A stretch of DNA of 64,000 nt from Tremella fuciformis (taxonomy: Eukaryota; Basidiomycota; Tremellomycetes; Tremellales; Tremellaceae), in assembly GCA_032768795.1 (NCBI GenBank), contig CP136497.1:1242501-1306500 (forward strand), in the 5' to 3' direction. A program made the position numbers and the translations under genes. Shown here in pieces: positions 54,084 to 63,992 of the stretch (the first letter of the stretch is position 1; each line of letters begins with the position of its first letter). The notes below the pieces were generated by a model that made no database searches, was not told where the DNA came from, and saw nothing but the letters and a program-made list of their open reading frames with translations.

Positions 54084-54677
54084 ATGGCCGATCAACAACT
54101 TCAAGTACCTTCTCACAAGAGCAACATATCAAAGAGCTCCTCTGCAGCCGCGTGGGACAAGTCCTCGCGTACTACAACCGTCACGCTCGCAACGCCCCGT
54201 CCGACCGAAGCCCCAGAGTCAAGATCAGCCGTGACAGCGCATGGGCTGGTCAACAGCTCCGTGAAATCTTTTCATACTTCCATCCTGTCAAGACTGGGAA
54301 AGCATTGGAACCAACATACGGCAATGACAATCCGAAGTCGATGTCGGCAGGCTGTATGGACGGACCTCGATCGGAAGCGGCCCGACGCCTCGGTCAATCT
54401 CAAACAGCTGCAGAAGACCTACACGTGGAGAATCACACTCAAATGGCTGGGGAACAGGACAGACAGGTCTGTCGTGGCAGAGGAACCCTCCACCATTCGT
54501 GGGCCCCTGACCGTGGACGATAGGGGCGATACGAGGCCGCGGCCTCGGTGTATGATTGTTTCGAACGCTGAGGCACGGAACTCTGGCTCATCGAGATTGT
54601 GCACCTTCGGCGATGAGAACACGCCCTCTCTTGGAACCTTTTCGTGCAACTACTTTGACGATATCTCTAATTCATAG
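54084..54677 (+). CDS. W-LG family member C, unrecognised
   Basis: Start at the ATG at 54084 (MADQQLQVPS); single exon, 197 residues. Ser/Thr-rich N-terminus, then SRCRQAVWTDLDRKRPD at ~residue 85, TYTWRITLKW at ~112-120 and PSLGTFSCNYF at ~185. It shows the family core most clearly and aligns with member A around RC ... L-x-RKR ... WR. Function unknown. Confidence 0.68.
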   Translation: MADQQLQVPSHKSNISKSSSAAAWDKSSRTTTVTLATPRPTEAPESRSAVTAHGLVNSSVKSFHTSILSRLGKHWNQHTAMTIRSRCRQAVWTDLDRKRPDASVNLKQLQKTYTWRITLKWLGNRTDRSVVAEEPSTIRGPLTVDDRGDTRPRPRCMIVSNAEARNSGSSRLCTFGDENTPSLGTFSCNYFDDISNS

Positions 54678-55475
54678 TACAGTATTCCCAGGCCGCCGAC
54701 ATGCGACCTACAGTGCCCGAGAATGCTGCAAGAAAAGCCAAATGTTCGGAGACAACGCAAGTTTGGAAGGCCTCGCTAGCATCGCGGCCATCTGAGCATC
54801 GCTTACGATGCGAGATAGATAAGGTCTTAAGCCAGGATCTGAGATGGCGGGCGGAGCTGGTCTCGAGTTTCGGCTGACTTTCACAGAAGGATCTGACTCT
54901 TCTTGAGATATACGTCGGGTTTTTCAGACGAGAAGGCCAGGTCGTTACTGTGATTGCAATATGTGACGAGCCCTTCAAGCGGCCAGCCGGTCAGGGGTCC
55001 ATGGTTTGTCCAGCGAATGGCTGCTGGAGTCAGCGTTCCTTTGAAGATCCATGCGTGTGACGCGTTTGAACGATGTTGCGAGCCTGATGCTGTGCCAAGA
55101 AGGCTAGGGGTCCGGTATTTTCGACACGCTGATCCAGCTGGCTAGCCAGAGAAGCAAATACGGACCTTCTGTTAGGCATGGATGCCATCGGCTGCGCTTT
55201 TAGTGGAGCAGGGAAGCCTTTTTTTGCTACATGTCGCGCGAAGTCAGGGAGTTGGGGGCGGAGCGTAAAACTCGTTTGCAACACTTGGCATCGCGACAAC
55301 ACTGCTGGGCCCAGGCCTTCCCCTTCTCCTGTGTGCCCACTGGCTGGCAGGCGCAAGATGTGTAAATATTTATTGTATGTATAAGAACCCTGCTCAGGGT
55401 GCTTCCTGGAGAGATCTCGTCACTTCATCCTCCAGCGAATCAGACCATAAGCCACAGACCGCCTTGAATCCGACA
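54678..55475. other. Intergenic, no supported gene
   Basis: Several short frames on both strands, none with motifs of the neighbouring family. Confidence 0.4.
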
Positions 55476-56522
55476 ATGGAACATCCCGAGAATACACAGG
55501 ACAAGAGGACTTTGAGCGAACGGCTCAAACGCATCGCATCCAATACCAGTCTGCGCACCAAACAAAGTGTGAGCCATATCAAGTCTAAATTGAGCAGAAG
55601 CAGCAGCTCAAAGTCGGACTCTGAGGCTGGTACTTCGCATGTCACGAGTTCCGAACATGGAACGGGCCCGTTAGAGGTGGACACGATTCCGCCTGTTCCT
55701 CAGCTGCCGCCTCCTGGACCCCCCGGCCAAGACCTGGGTCACTCGCGCGAGTCATCCCGCTTGACAGCTCAACCCAGCGACGGAGCAACATCCTCGGTTG
55801 CAGAGATCATACCTAAGAGTCATTTCAGCGACGAGTCTCACTCCGGACGCCGTTCGACGCCTTCGCCAGCCCTTACTTTCCAGACCGTCCAGACCGTGCA
55901 GACCGAGGGGAGCGGAGGCTCGACACGTCGAGTCTCAATTATTGATCCTTGGTACAGCACCGCCCCTCCGACAGGAACAGTTAATAAGCTGCGACCATCG
56001 GGACATGTGCTACAGGCACGTTACCAGCCGACATTGCGTGAAGAGGATGCCGCTCAAGAAACTGCAATTAGAGCGGAAGAAGCCGCTAAATCCAGCGCCG
56101 TTAGTGAAATGCTCCAGAGCAAATACTTGTCGATCATCAGAGACCGCGGGATTTCCGATCCGGCAGGGCAGCTGTCGGCCGCGATCAAACAGCGGTTAGA
56201 GGCTGCTGACTTCCGCTTACTCTCCCGAGTTTCCCCCAAGCCGATCAGCTGGAGCATCAGGCTCTATACTCATGAAGACCAGGTGCCGTTGCCGCAAGAT
56301 CAGGCAGCGACCGAGACGGAGACGGTCTCGAAGGGCAAGATGCCCTCCGGGGATGATTCTCAAATCCATGAGGTTTTCACCTCCCTGGCAGGAGATCGGG
56401 GTGGAGAGAAGGTTGACGTCTTCAGCAAGACGAGTCTAGGAACTTTCCTTGTGACACCATTCAAGGCCGGATCGCAATTCGCTACCAGATCGAAGATCGA
56501 CATCCAAGAGCTGGACGAGTGA
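55476..56522 (+). CDS. W-LG family member F, long form
   Basis: Start placed at the ATG at 55476 (MEHPENTQDKR) rather than 55377, whose extra residues are unlike the relatives; 348 residues, single exon. The N-terminal third is basic and Ser-rich (SLRTKQSVSHIKSKLSR), followed by a Pro-rich PPVPQLPPPGPPG segment also seen in the 58068 gene. The C-terminal third carries the family core: KQRLEAADFRLL at ~239, ISWSIRLY at ~257 and KTSLGTFLVTPF at ~319. An Ala/Glu-rich helix precedes it. Function unknown. Confidence 0.65.
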   Translation: MEHPENTQDKRTLSERLKRIASNTSLRTKQSVSHIKSKLSRSSSSKSDSEAGTSHVTSSEHGTGPLEVDTIPPVPQLPPPGPPGQDLGHSRESSRLTAQPSDGATSSVAEIIPKSHFSDESHSGRRSTPSPALTFQTVQTVQTEGSGGSTRRVSIIDPWYSTAPPTGTVNKLRPSGHVLQARYQPTLREEDAAQETAIRAEEAAKSSAVSEMLQSKYLSIIRDRGISDPAGQLSAAIKQRLEAADFRLLSRVSPKPISWSIRLYTHEDQVPLPQDQAATETETVSKGKMPSGDDSQIHEVFTSLAGDRGGEKVDVFSKTSLGTFLVTPFKAGSQFATRSKIDIQELDE

Positions 56523-58067
56523 CGCGCCGCGCAAAAGTCACAGCTGTATCTTCCTTTATTGTGTCCTAGTTATCACTCATTTGCTTCAGTTCTGTACATG
56601 CAAACCTTTGCGCACAGTAGCGGTATCAGGTACACACGTAGTTCGTAATAGCAAAGGCTTCCCTATACGGAAGGAGCTACACAACTACCCAGGGCCGTAG
56701 CTTGCAGTCGAACGTTATGATGAAAGTCGACGGCCCGTGAGATTGACAGTCAGGTATGTCCCTCAGCGGCGCTAATCTTACGTTAATCTACGTACTGCTG
56801 CTTTGCCTTTTGTCACAGGTGGAACAAATACGGTTTCTCCACTTGAGGCTTTCGTCTAGCGCGCGCCCTCCTCACCACCAACATGGCTATCCCGGTCCAT
56901 TTGAGACAACGGGTGCGTAAGGGTTGCTGATGTGTTAGTGGGCGGACAACCTGTGTACTTCATCGCCGATCCGACGAGGGATCCACAGGGTTAAGCGTCG
57001 ATTTTGGTAGGATGGACCAAGAGCGACTGCCGATGTTGGCCAGACCACTTACATTACATGAACACATCTATTTTAGCGTTGTCTTCTTGTTCCGTGCACC
57101 AGATCCGCCGATGAAGGTAAGTTGGGGAAAATCACAGTATAGCGACCAGCCGATCGAGCAGGAAGCCGATGCTTCCTGGCGACGGATTCAACCGGCCCGC
57201 GTCAAAATGCGAAGTCTGAACAGCTGCTCGGCACTAGTGCACACATCCTGATGGTCAAGTCTCTCACTTGCCTCCCACACTTTTGACACATTGGCAAGCG
57301 CGCATGCCATGTAGCTATTCTGCCACCTCCGTGCGAGGATACTATGTTGTCCCCACGGATTTCTAATGTGGATCGGATCACTGTCGCTGACATCCGCTGG
57401 CACAGCCGCGCAAAGAGCCAGCCCCACCAACTGCCCTCAAACTGGATGGCGGAAGTGTCGTATCTGCGCGTTTTCGACGCGTTTCAACAGACTGTGTCGT
57501 TGCAAATCGGAGTCACAGGAAGTCAAGCGAGAACGCAGAAGGCCAAGCCTCTAACTGCTGCTAGCGGGATAGTTGTGTTGCCGACGTTTGCGGATAAGAG
57601 GCGTCATTCGAAACCCCGGCCCACCGGGCACGCGGCGACAGGGGTTGTCGGAGCTGGGCTGAGAGGATCAGAGTAAACCCCTTCCCGACTCCGGGACGGA
57701 AACCCTCGACGTGAGCACTGAACGCAGTCCCTTCATCTGCCTGCAGAAACGCGCTTCATCTTTCAGATGAGCGCCCGTTATGTTAGTCTTTGTCGCCTTC
57801 GCGAAAGAGGAAGTAGCAGGAGCCGCACGGGGCAGAAGGATGAGGAAACCACATTATGTCTCAAGTCGATGCGCCGCCCCAACTTTGTCAAATCACTCTG
57901 CCAGCGCCAAGAAGATATAAGTTCGCCTCACAGTATGCCTGCAGTCCACCTTACAGCTTCTTTTAGGTACTTTCACGCGTACCGTCCAATACCTGCAGCG
58001 AGACCGCTTTGACGGCCTTCAAAGCATCAAGCCTTCCATAAGCCTTGAGCTCACCGACGCCTTCTCC
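56523..58067. other. Region with unresolved exon-like pieces
   Basis: An exon-like start at 56883 (ATGGCTATCCCGG, MAIPVHLRQR) is followed by GTGCGTAAGG and GTTAG, and a frame from 57012 holds EHIYFSVVFLF before GTAAGT at ~57117. No consistent spliced gene could be assembled. A 110-codon frame at 57344-57676 has no recognisable features. Confidence 0.35.
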
Positions 58068-58811
58068 ATGTCATCTTCAGGGCAAGGGGACGACGGACGA
58101 GGGGATGACACAACGGGACGAGGCTTCAGAGCGAGCGTCAGGAATAAGTACCAGAAGCTCAGAAAGAAGGTGAGCGTGTCGTCGATCCGAGATATGTTGC
58201 ACAGGTCAAGCTCTGGCAGTTCGTCGGGCGCTGGAGCACCAACAGAGCAAGGCAATACAGAGCAAGGCAATACAGAGCAAGGCAATACAGAGCAAGACCC
58301 TCCCCCGGTTCCCCCCTTGCCCCTCGGATTGACCCTAACCCAACAGCCCACTTCAACGGCGTCAGTAGCTCAAACAGGCCCCACAACGTCCAGAACAATC
58401 GTCGGCGGACGAATTGTGGCCCCCACCGAGCTCAATGCACAAGTCCAGATAGTCGGTCCGGCGACCGAGTCGGCGAATGAGGAAGTCTCGCCCGCCCCTC
58501 CCCAATCTGTTATGACTGTTCAACGCTCCTCCGGCGCAACACAAAGTCCCGTGAGCTTCCATCATTCCAGCCCCAGCAACGTCTCACAGGAGTCGGATGT
58601 TCCGAGTTCCCATACCTTTGGGCCAGCTGGCTCACTGCCGGCTGTTATGTCCGGGAGCCTCTCGCCCACTCGAGCCGCTGCTACTGCCTCGTCTCCCACA
58701 GACTCGGTCCGCGGTAGCGTGGGCGGCGAAGGAGGTACCAATACCGCCGGAGCTGCTCGCCTGTCTGCGGTTGGCCCCTCTGAACCGAGCGGGACTGCCC
58801 CTCCCAAGTAA
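58068..58811 (+). CDS. Ser/Pro-rich protein related to the N-terminus of member F
   Basis: 247 codons, single exon, starting MSSSGQGDDG. A basic stretch (RNKYQKLRKKVSVSSIRD) and a Ser-rich block are followed by PPPVPPLPLG, the same order as in the gene at 55476. It then remains Ser/Thr/Pro-rich to the stop and lacks the W ... LG core. Between the two parts are three exact TEQGN units from a 15-bp tandem repeat at 58243-58289. A truncated or N-terminus-only paralogue is likely. A CCGCACGGGG element lies ~240 nt upstream (57822-57831). Confidence 0.55.
   Translation: MSSSGQGDDGRGDDTTGRGFRASVRNKYQKLRKKVSVSSIRDMLHRSSSGSSSGAGAPTEQGNTEQGNTEQGNTEQDPPPVPPLPLGLTLTQQPTSTASVAQTGPTTSRTIVGGRIVAPTELNAQVQIVGPATESANEEVSPAPPQSVMTVQRSSGATQSPVSFHHSSPSNVSQESDVPSSHTFGPAGSLPAVMSGSLSPTRAAATASSPTDSVRGSVGGEGGTNTAGAARLSAVGPSEPSGTAPPK
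58243..58289 (+). repeat. 15-bp tandem repeat, three units
   Basis: AGAGCAAGGCAATAC repeated exactly and in frame, followed by a partial fourth unit. Confidence 0.9.
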
Positions 58812-59969
58812 TAATTTCGTATCGCACGCGGACCTCGTTACCGGGTCCACTAACTTCTTTCCCCTTTCCGCTTCTATTCTCTATATATGCGTATTCATGT
58901 CTTCAGCATGTATATATTCACCGCTTATGTGAAGGAGCGGCCGTACTTCCATCCAATCATACTGTAACGTCACGCCGTCTCCTCTAGCCGAATCCGGCCC
59001 ACTGCCCCCGAGGTTACAATATTCAAAAGTGCCAAGAGACGCCTTCAAGGTGTCCCCCCTGCGGACAGACAAAAGGACAGAGAGAAATCACCTGCCCGCC
59101 GTTCTCCCTAGTGACCGCAGCACAGCATCAGGCATAGGACGTTAGTAGCGTGTGGCTCTGCTCTGAAGTGGCGGTCAGACGAAAGTGCCACACTGGTGGG
59201 CGAGCCACTTTGACTTCGGGACACTCGGCATGGGAGGAGAAGGGCAAGGGTAACATCGGTGTCGTTCTCACGGAAGTGTCACATTATGCGGCAAATCAGT
59301 CTGAAGACGTCAGAAGCTGGTTATGACCGTCCGAGAGGCTCCCGTAGGCAGTGTTCGCAGTCGAGACAGAGCGATCCCAGTGTTTCCTCGCTGAAAGCTC
59401 GCCGTAAAGTGCAATGAGAATGAAAGGATCGCCACGCTGGCATAACAGGTCGAACGTGCAAAGGGGAAGGACGGAGACCTCAAGGATGAGTCTTGGAGCC
59501 TCCCACGTCACAGCCAGTGTCTGTTCGTCAAAACTATGACTAAGCAGCCGTAAGCACCCCTTTGGACACGCCCTTCCTATGTGTGGCCTTTCTCTGCAAG
59601 CTTGGCACGTCTCACGGCTGCCGAACGGCCTGGGCTTGAGGCCGGCCTTCCGTCTCTGACTCACAATACATCAAACGGCCAAAGGCATCAATGGAGCCTA
59701 AAGCCCTTCGAAGGACAATGGAGACAACTTCGCCACCTGCATATCCCCCGCTGCCGATCCTTCCTCTCCCCCTCCCTCCCCCTCCCCGGGCGCCCCCAAA
59801 CCCTTGAACAGGACAGTGTAAAAGAGGCTCCCGGGGTATATGTAGAGAAGCTTTCCGAACGAATGTTGACGCCGTTCTTCTCGAAGTTCACATTATTTCA
59901 GTTGTCTGGGCCGAACTCGAAAGCCAGAGCTTAGCATCATTAAGTCAGAACAACGCTCCTTCCTGAACC
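58812..59969. other. Intergenic, no supported gene
   Basis: Frames on both strands lack motifs. A TATA-like GGTATATGTAG at ~59838 lies ~130 nt upstream of the next gene. Confidence 0.45.
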
Positions 59970-61230
59970 ATGGATCACACCCCCGCTGATGAGGAACCCT
60001 CGATGAGACGGAAGCTGATGTCCCTCACCCCAAGTTCGTGTTGCGGGTCGGGGAGTTCTGGTGCGGAATCGTCGGCGGAATCGTCAGCTTCGACTTCCCC
60101 TAGAGGGCAACCTCGAAGTGTCGGTAAACTGATGCGCAAGCTCGGGAGAAGAAAGAAGAAGTCAGCGCCTACCTCCGCCGCTCAGGTCGCAGTACTTGAG
60201 TCTCCACAACAGCCATCACAGCAGACCTCGGATTCGCAGTACTCATCACCCCGGTTCCCTGCAATGTTGGGTGCTGGGGAGAGCACCTCTCAGGCAGAGG
60301 GAGCCGGACCAACAGCTTCGTTTCGAAATCTCGATTCATGCAGCTCGATTTTCTATTTCAGAAACAACTTCCCAACCTGCTTCAAGAAAGCACTCGACCC
60401 TTTCATCATCAGCGAAGATGCTCTCTTAGACCTCACCAGACGAAGTGTAGACGAGGTAAGCATCTCGTTGTCGGAGAAACTGAAGGGACGGGACCTGCGG
60501 AAAGGCGACGAAGACACCTTGAAGGAGAACCTGAGACTATGGGCGGTGCACCTACAGTGCCCTTCGGTAATTGATGGAACGCTCGAGCATCGCGTTTGGC
60601 TGTGAATTTGGCTGGGTGAACTTTGACATGATCAAACTCCGTACATATCGCTTCAAGAAAGCTCTCTCTTGGTGAGGTACGTCTTTGACCCATCTCATAC
60701 AGCCTGGATAGACCAGATACATGCATACTGTATTCACATGACCTTGGGAACCTCTTCAAGTTTGGCGCATCTGTAACTTTTAGCGCAAAACGCCCAAAAC
60801 CAGTCATCTAACTGAACCATTTGCGCAATCACAATCTTACACATCGCAGCCAAGATCATATGCCTCTGATGAGGACGGCATGAGCTATTTGGGAATGCTT
60901 GAATCACCATTTTATGCATGGAATTGCAAAAGTTACACGAGGTCAAAGTCAGTCCAAAATCAATGCCAGCCAAATTCACAGCCAAACGCGATTTTTGAGC
61001 GTTCCACCAATTACCGAAGTACACTGTATCATCACAGTCCAAAGATGATGTCACCCGTGAGGTCGTGCTCACAGTCCACGGGCGACCCGATGATCTCAGC
61101 GCACAGAATCCAGCGGACTGTTCAGTGTTCCGAAAATCTTTAGGATTGTTCAGGAAGGACGAGGTGTACATACCAGACAAAGAACTTGAATTCGCGTTAG
61201 ATCCCAACCCGGGCAAGTCTGCGAGCCGAT
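59970..61230 (+). CDS. W-LG family member E, with a long inverted-repeat intron
   Basis: Start at the ATG at 59970 (MDHTPADEEP). Exon 1 has a Ser-rich N-terminus, a basic KLMRKLGRRKKKS stretch and the family core RRSVDEVSISLSEKLKG at ~158 and LRLWAVHLQC at ~188. Unspliced, it stops at 60605. Splicing 60567-61037 (GTAATT ... ATCACAG, phase 0) joins a second exon ending at ~61230 with DCSVFRKSLGLF, the missing third core motif (compare VDVFSKTSLGTF in member F). The 471-nt intron is ten times the usual size here. It contains an inverted copy of its own donor region (60552-60625 against ~60955-61035). The gene model is inferred from motif completeness. Confidence 0.6.
60552..61035. repeat. Inverted repeat, arms ~70-75 bp
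   Basis: Arm 1 (60552-60625) and the reverse complement of arm 2 (~60955-61035) share CTTCGGTAATTG, GGAACGCTC and ATCGCGTTTGGCTGTGAATT. The shared block includes the candidate 5' splice site. Confidence 0.85.
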
Positions 61231-61689
61231 CATAAGTCGTCTATGTGTGCTGCCCCGACGGTATTTTGCTTCGCCATGACGCCGTAGTGGCTACCTCGAC
61301 TTTGCCAGCGATGCCGCAACAGCCTAGGTGCCATGTATTTGATCGGCCACGTATTTGACAAGCCTCATTCACCATTCACCAATGAATGTCTTGCCTCGCG
61401 GCGATCTTTCTGCGTTTTGTGGAGATTTACACTTGGCCGAGCAGTTCGAGCACGCGATCGATCACACGGCAATCCACGACATATTGAAGCTCGTCATAAT
61501 GAGGAGGCTCACATTTCCCAGCGCTACTAGGCGCTGCAGGGTGGGATGCGGAATGGCCACTTGTACCCCACCCCGCTGCCTGGTACCGACCGAGATCCAC
61601 TGCAAGAGCTCATCGAGGGGCGCGGCGAACGGAAACGCCGCTCTGGCGTTACAAGGGGTGAGGTGCATATCCAACGGCTGTGCAGATTT
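61231..61689. other. Intergenic, no supported gene
   Basis: Short frames only. Confidence 0.4.
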
Positions 61690-62097
61690 GTCAAGGCGCG
61701 TGGGTCAAGTCTTCTCTCCGCAGCGTAGCCGTGCACTCAAGGGTTCTGGGGAAGGCCCCTCTGCCTCGGTCCATTGTTGACGTCAAGACGCCAGAATGCT
61801 CCAGTGGCTTGAGACATAGACTTTGGTTGCAAGGTCAGTCTGGTCTCACGCCTGATGATAAGACGCCTCAAGGTCCTTTGAGGCTCAAGTAGGCTTGACT
61901 GAGTGCCCCATTGCCCCCGTCCGCAGGGAGGTGATAGATATCTCTCCCTTCCCCCTCCCTCTACTCTCCTCCTGGAGGGTTTGCATCTCTTGAGACAGAC
62001 TGTTCACGCATTATTGCTGATCAACTCCAGCAGTACCCGCCGTCCGTGCCATCTTTCATCACTCATCAAATCAAATTGCATTAACACCCATCGAGCC
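61690..62097 (+). promoter_or_regulatory. Promoter of gene G, duplicated at 63587-63992
   Basis: ~408 bp closely similar to 63587-63992, ending in both cases at an ATG. Shared words include CAGAATGCTCCA, GCCTGATGATAAGA, TCTTGAGACAGACT and CGTCCGTGCCATCTTTCATC. Confidence 0.85.
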
Positions 62098-63135
62098 ATG
62101 CCTGTAGATGACTCTCAATCGCTTCCCAGTGACCATGGTCACAGGCAAGAAGCTGCCAAAAGCAAGACCTCTTTGGCAACTGGCAAATCACGCTGGGGCA
62201 TGGTTAGAGCCAAGCTATCAAAGCTCTGCAGCCACACCAACCCCATTGACACACGTATCATCTACACAGGTGGACCAAAGGGAGAAAAGGTCGAGACGCT
62301 CAATCCAGCAGCACCATTTGACTGGGACCATTACTCCCTCTCTGCTAACCTCTCCAAGTACAAGGTCAAGTCACTGGACTCGCCACCCACGTCTGCTTCC
62401 ATGGTCATGGACATCTTTGAGGTTGAGCTGTACAAGGTCAAGCGACTGGACTCGCCACCCACGTCTGCTTCCATGATCATGGATCTCTTGGATACCGCAC
62501 TTGGAAGTGACCGAAATAAGTATAACGGTTCATGGAAGCCAGAGCTCCCCACTCATGTAATCAAGACAGTGGTGAACCCAGAAACATCCCTCGATTACGA
62601 GAAGTTTCTTCCCGAATCTGGTCTCACTGAACGACTAACCAGCCGTCCCAGCGAGACGACAGCTCCGCTTGCCAACTACGTTGCTGACTGTCCCAACATT
62701 CAGTGGGAGAGGGAGTTCATTTGCTGGGCAGTTTACGGTGTGGAACAGACCATTGACCATCTTAGAGACTTGGGCGTGCAAATCAGTGAGAGAGCAAAAG
62801 GAAACATGACAGAGGGGGCTGAAGCTGTCTCTAGACGGGCTCTGACACATCCATTGACTCACGGGGGGTCATGGACAAGGAAGCACAAGTCGATACTGTT
62901 CCTTGAGCCTCCCTTTGGAGTTCGATGGGACCAAGCGCTGACCTTCACATTCCACAAGAGTAAAGGCTACCAGGTTGATTACAACGCTACTGCGGTAAGC
63001 AAAGACCAAGTAGTCATCTGCACCGTCCATGAATGCCTCGGATTTGTTGGGACAGACGATTTTCAGATAGCCAGCGAGGACCGGAGCGTGACAAACCAGG
63101 ATGCAGCCTGCAATGTGTTCCCTCTAAGCACCTGA
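62098..63135 (+). CDS. Gene G, unrecognised, with an internal 24-residue duplication
   Basis: Start at the ATG at 62098 (MPVDDSQSLPSD), because the duplicated promoter ends there; the frame is open upstream to 61903. 345 residues, single exon. An N-terminal basic stretch (KSRWGMVRAKLSKLC) recalls the 55476 and 58068 proteins. Residues ~88-135 are two copies of a 24-residue unit (YKVKSLDSPPTSASMVMD and YKVKRLDSPPTSASMIMD) from a 72-bp duplication. The C-terminal part (VRWDQALTFTF, then KDQVVICTVHECLGFVG) could be a distant version of the W ... LG core. A second copy of the gene begins at the window's right edge. Confidence 0.65.
   Translation: MPVDDSQSLPSDHGHRQEAAKSKTSLATGKSRWGMVRAKLSKLCSHTNPIDTRIIYTGGPKGEKVETLNPAAPFDWDHYSLSANLSKYKVKSLDSPPTSASMVMDIFEVELYKVKRLDSPPTSASMIMDLLDTALGSDRNKYNGSWKPELPTHVIKTVVNPETSLDYEKFLPESGLTERLTSRPSETTAPLANYVADCPNIQWEREFICWAVYGVEQTIDHLRDLGVQISERAKGNMTEGAEAVSRRALTHPLTHGGSWTRKHKSILFLEPPFGVRWDQALTFTFHKSKGYQVDYNATAVSKDQVVICTVHECLGFVGTDDFQIASEDRSVTNQDAACNVFPLST
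62359..62502 (+). repeat. 72-bp in-frame tandem duplication
   Basis: Unit 1 at 62359-62430 and unit 2 at 62431-62502; the first ~60 bp of each are nearly identical. Confidence 0.93.
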
Positions 63136-63586
63136 CAAGATTTGGCTCGCAGATAAGGCAGTCAGATTGGCTGCCTTGTCCCTTTTGCTTCCATTAGCCA
63201 CTCATTTTATGGCTTTATGTCTGATCTTTCTGTGACCATAGCTTTCTTGAATGCATGATACATTTATGCTTTCTTGTAGAGGCCGGGAGCTACAGTCTAG
63301 TAAGTGCTCTCATGCTGAGCTCATTGCACAAGCGGGAACGTAAGCATCACCAGAGAGTAGACAGACCTGTCAACTCCGTGAGCGCCTCAAGTTGATACCT
63401 TTTGTCATCTGAATTTGGGAATTTGAACTGAGAGCATGCAAGTGGAGCAGAGCCGGGAAAAATCAATTTGAAAATTTGATTTGCCCGAGGGCGCCCCACC
63501 TGCCTTTTCCCAATCACGCCCAAAGTCAGAATCAAGAGGGATGGTTCTGGTGTTAGAACAGGTGCAGATTCCGGCTATGCAGGTGT
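63136..63586. other. Intergenic, gene G 3' flank
   Basis: No gene seen. Confidence 0.45.
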
Positions 63587-63992
63587 GTCAAGGCGCGTAG
63601 CTCAAGTCTCCTTTGTGCCGCTGGGCAACGGTGCGCGCAGGGATTTGGGGGAAGGCCAAAACTGCCCCAGTAGTCCTTTCTTGACGTTTAGACCCCAGAA
63701 TGCTCCACTGGCTTGAGACCGCAACTGTGATTGCAAGGATTCTCTGGTCTCATGCCTGATGATAAGACCCCTTGAGGTCCTCTGAGATTCAAGTAGGCTT
63801 GACTGTGGGCTCCATTGCAGGCAGGGATGTGATGAGACCTCCCCTTCCCCCTATATTTCCCCCTCTGGAGGGGTTATGCATCTCTTGAGACAGACTCTTC
63901 ACCTATTGCTGCTGATCAACTCGAGCATTATCCGCCGTCCGTGCCATCTTTCATCACTCATTAAATCAATCTGCATTCTCACCCGTCAAGTC
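63587..63992 (+). promoter_or_regulatory. Second copy of the gene G promoter
   Basis: Diverged copy of 61690-62097 leading to an ATG at 63993. Confidence 0.85.

Noticed and set aside
56883..57120. Possible conserved small mitochondrial subunit gene (MAIPVHLRQR ... EHIYFSVVFLF)
   Set aside because: No combination of splice sites gave one open frame, and the resemblance is from memory and weak.
60734..61216. 160-codon minus-strand frame as a separate gene
   Set aside because: It is largely the inverted-repeat arm plus the antisense of the candidate second exon of member E.
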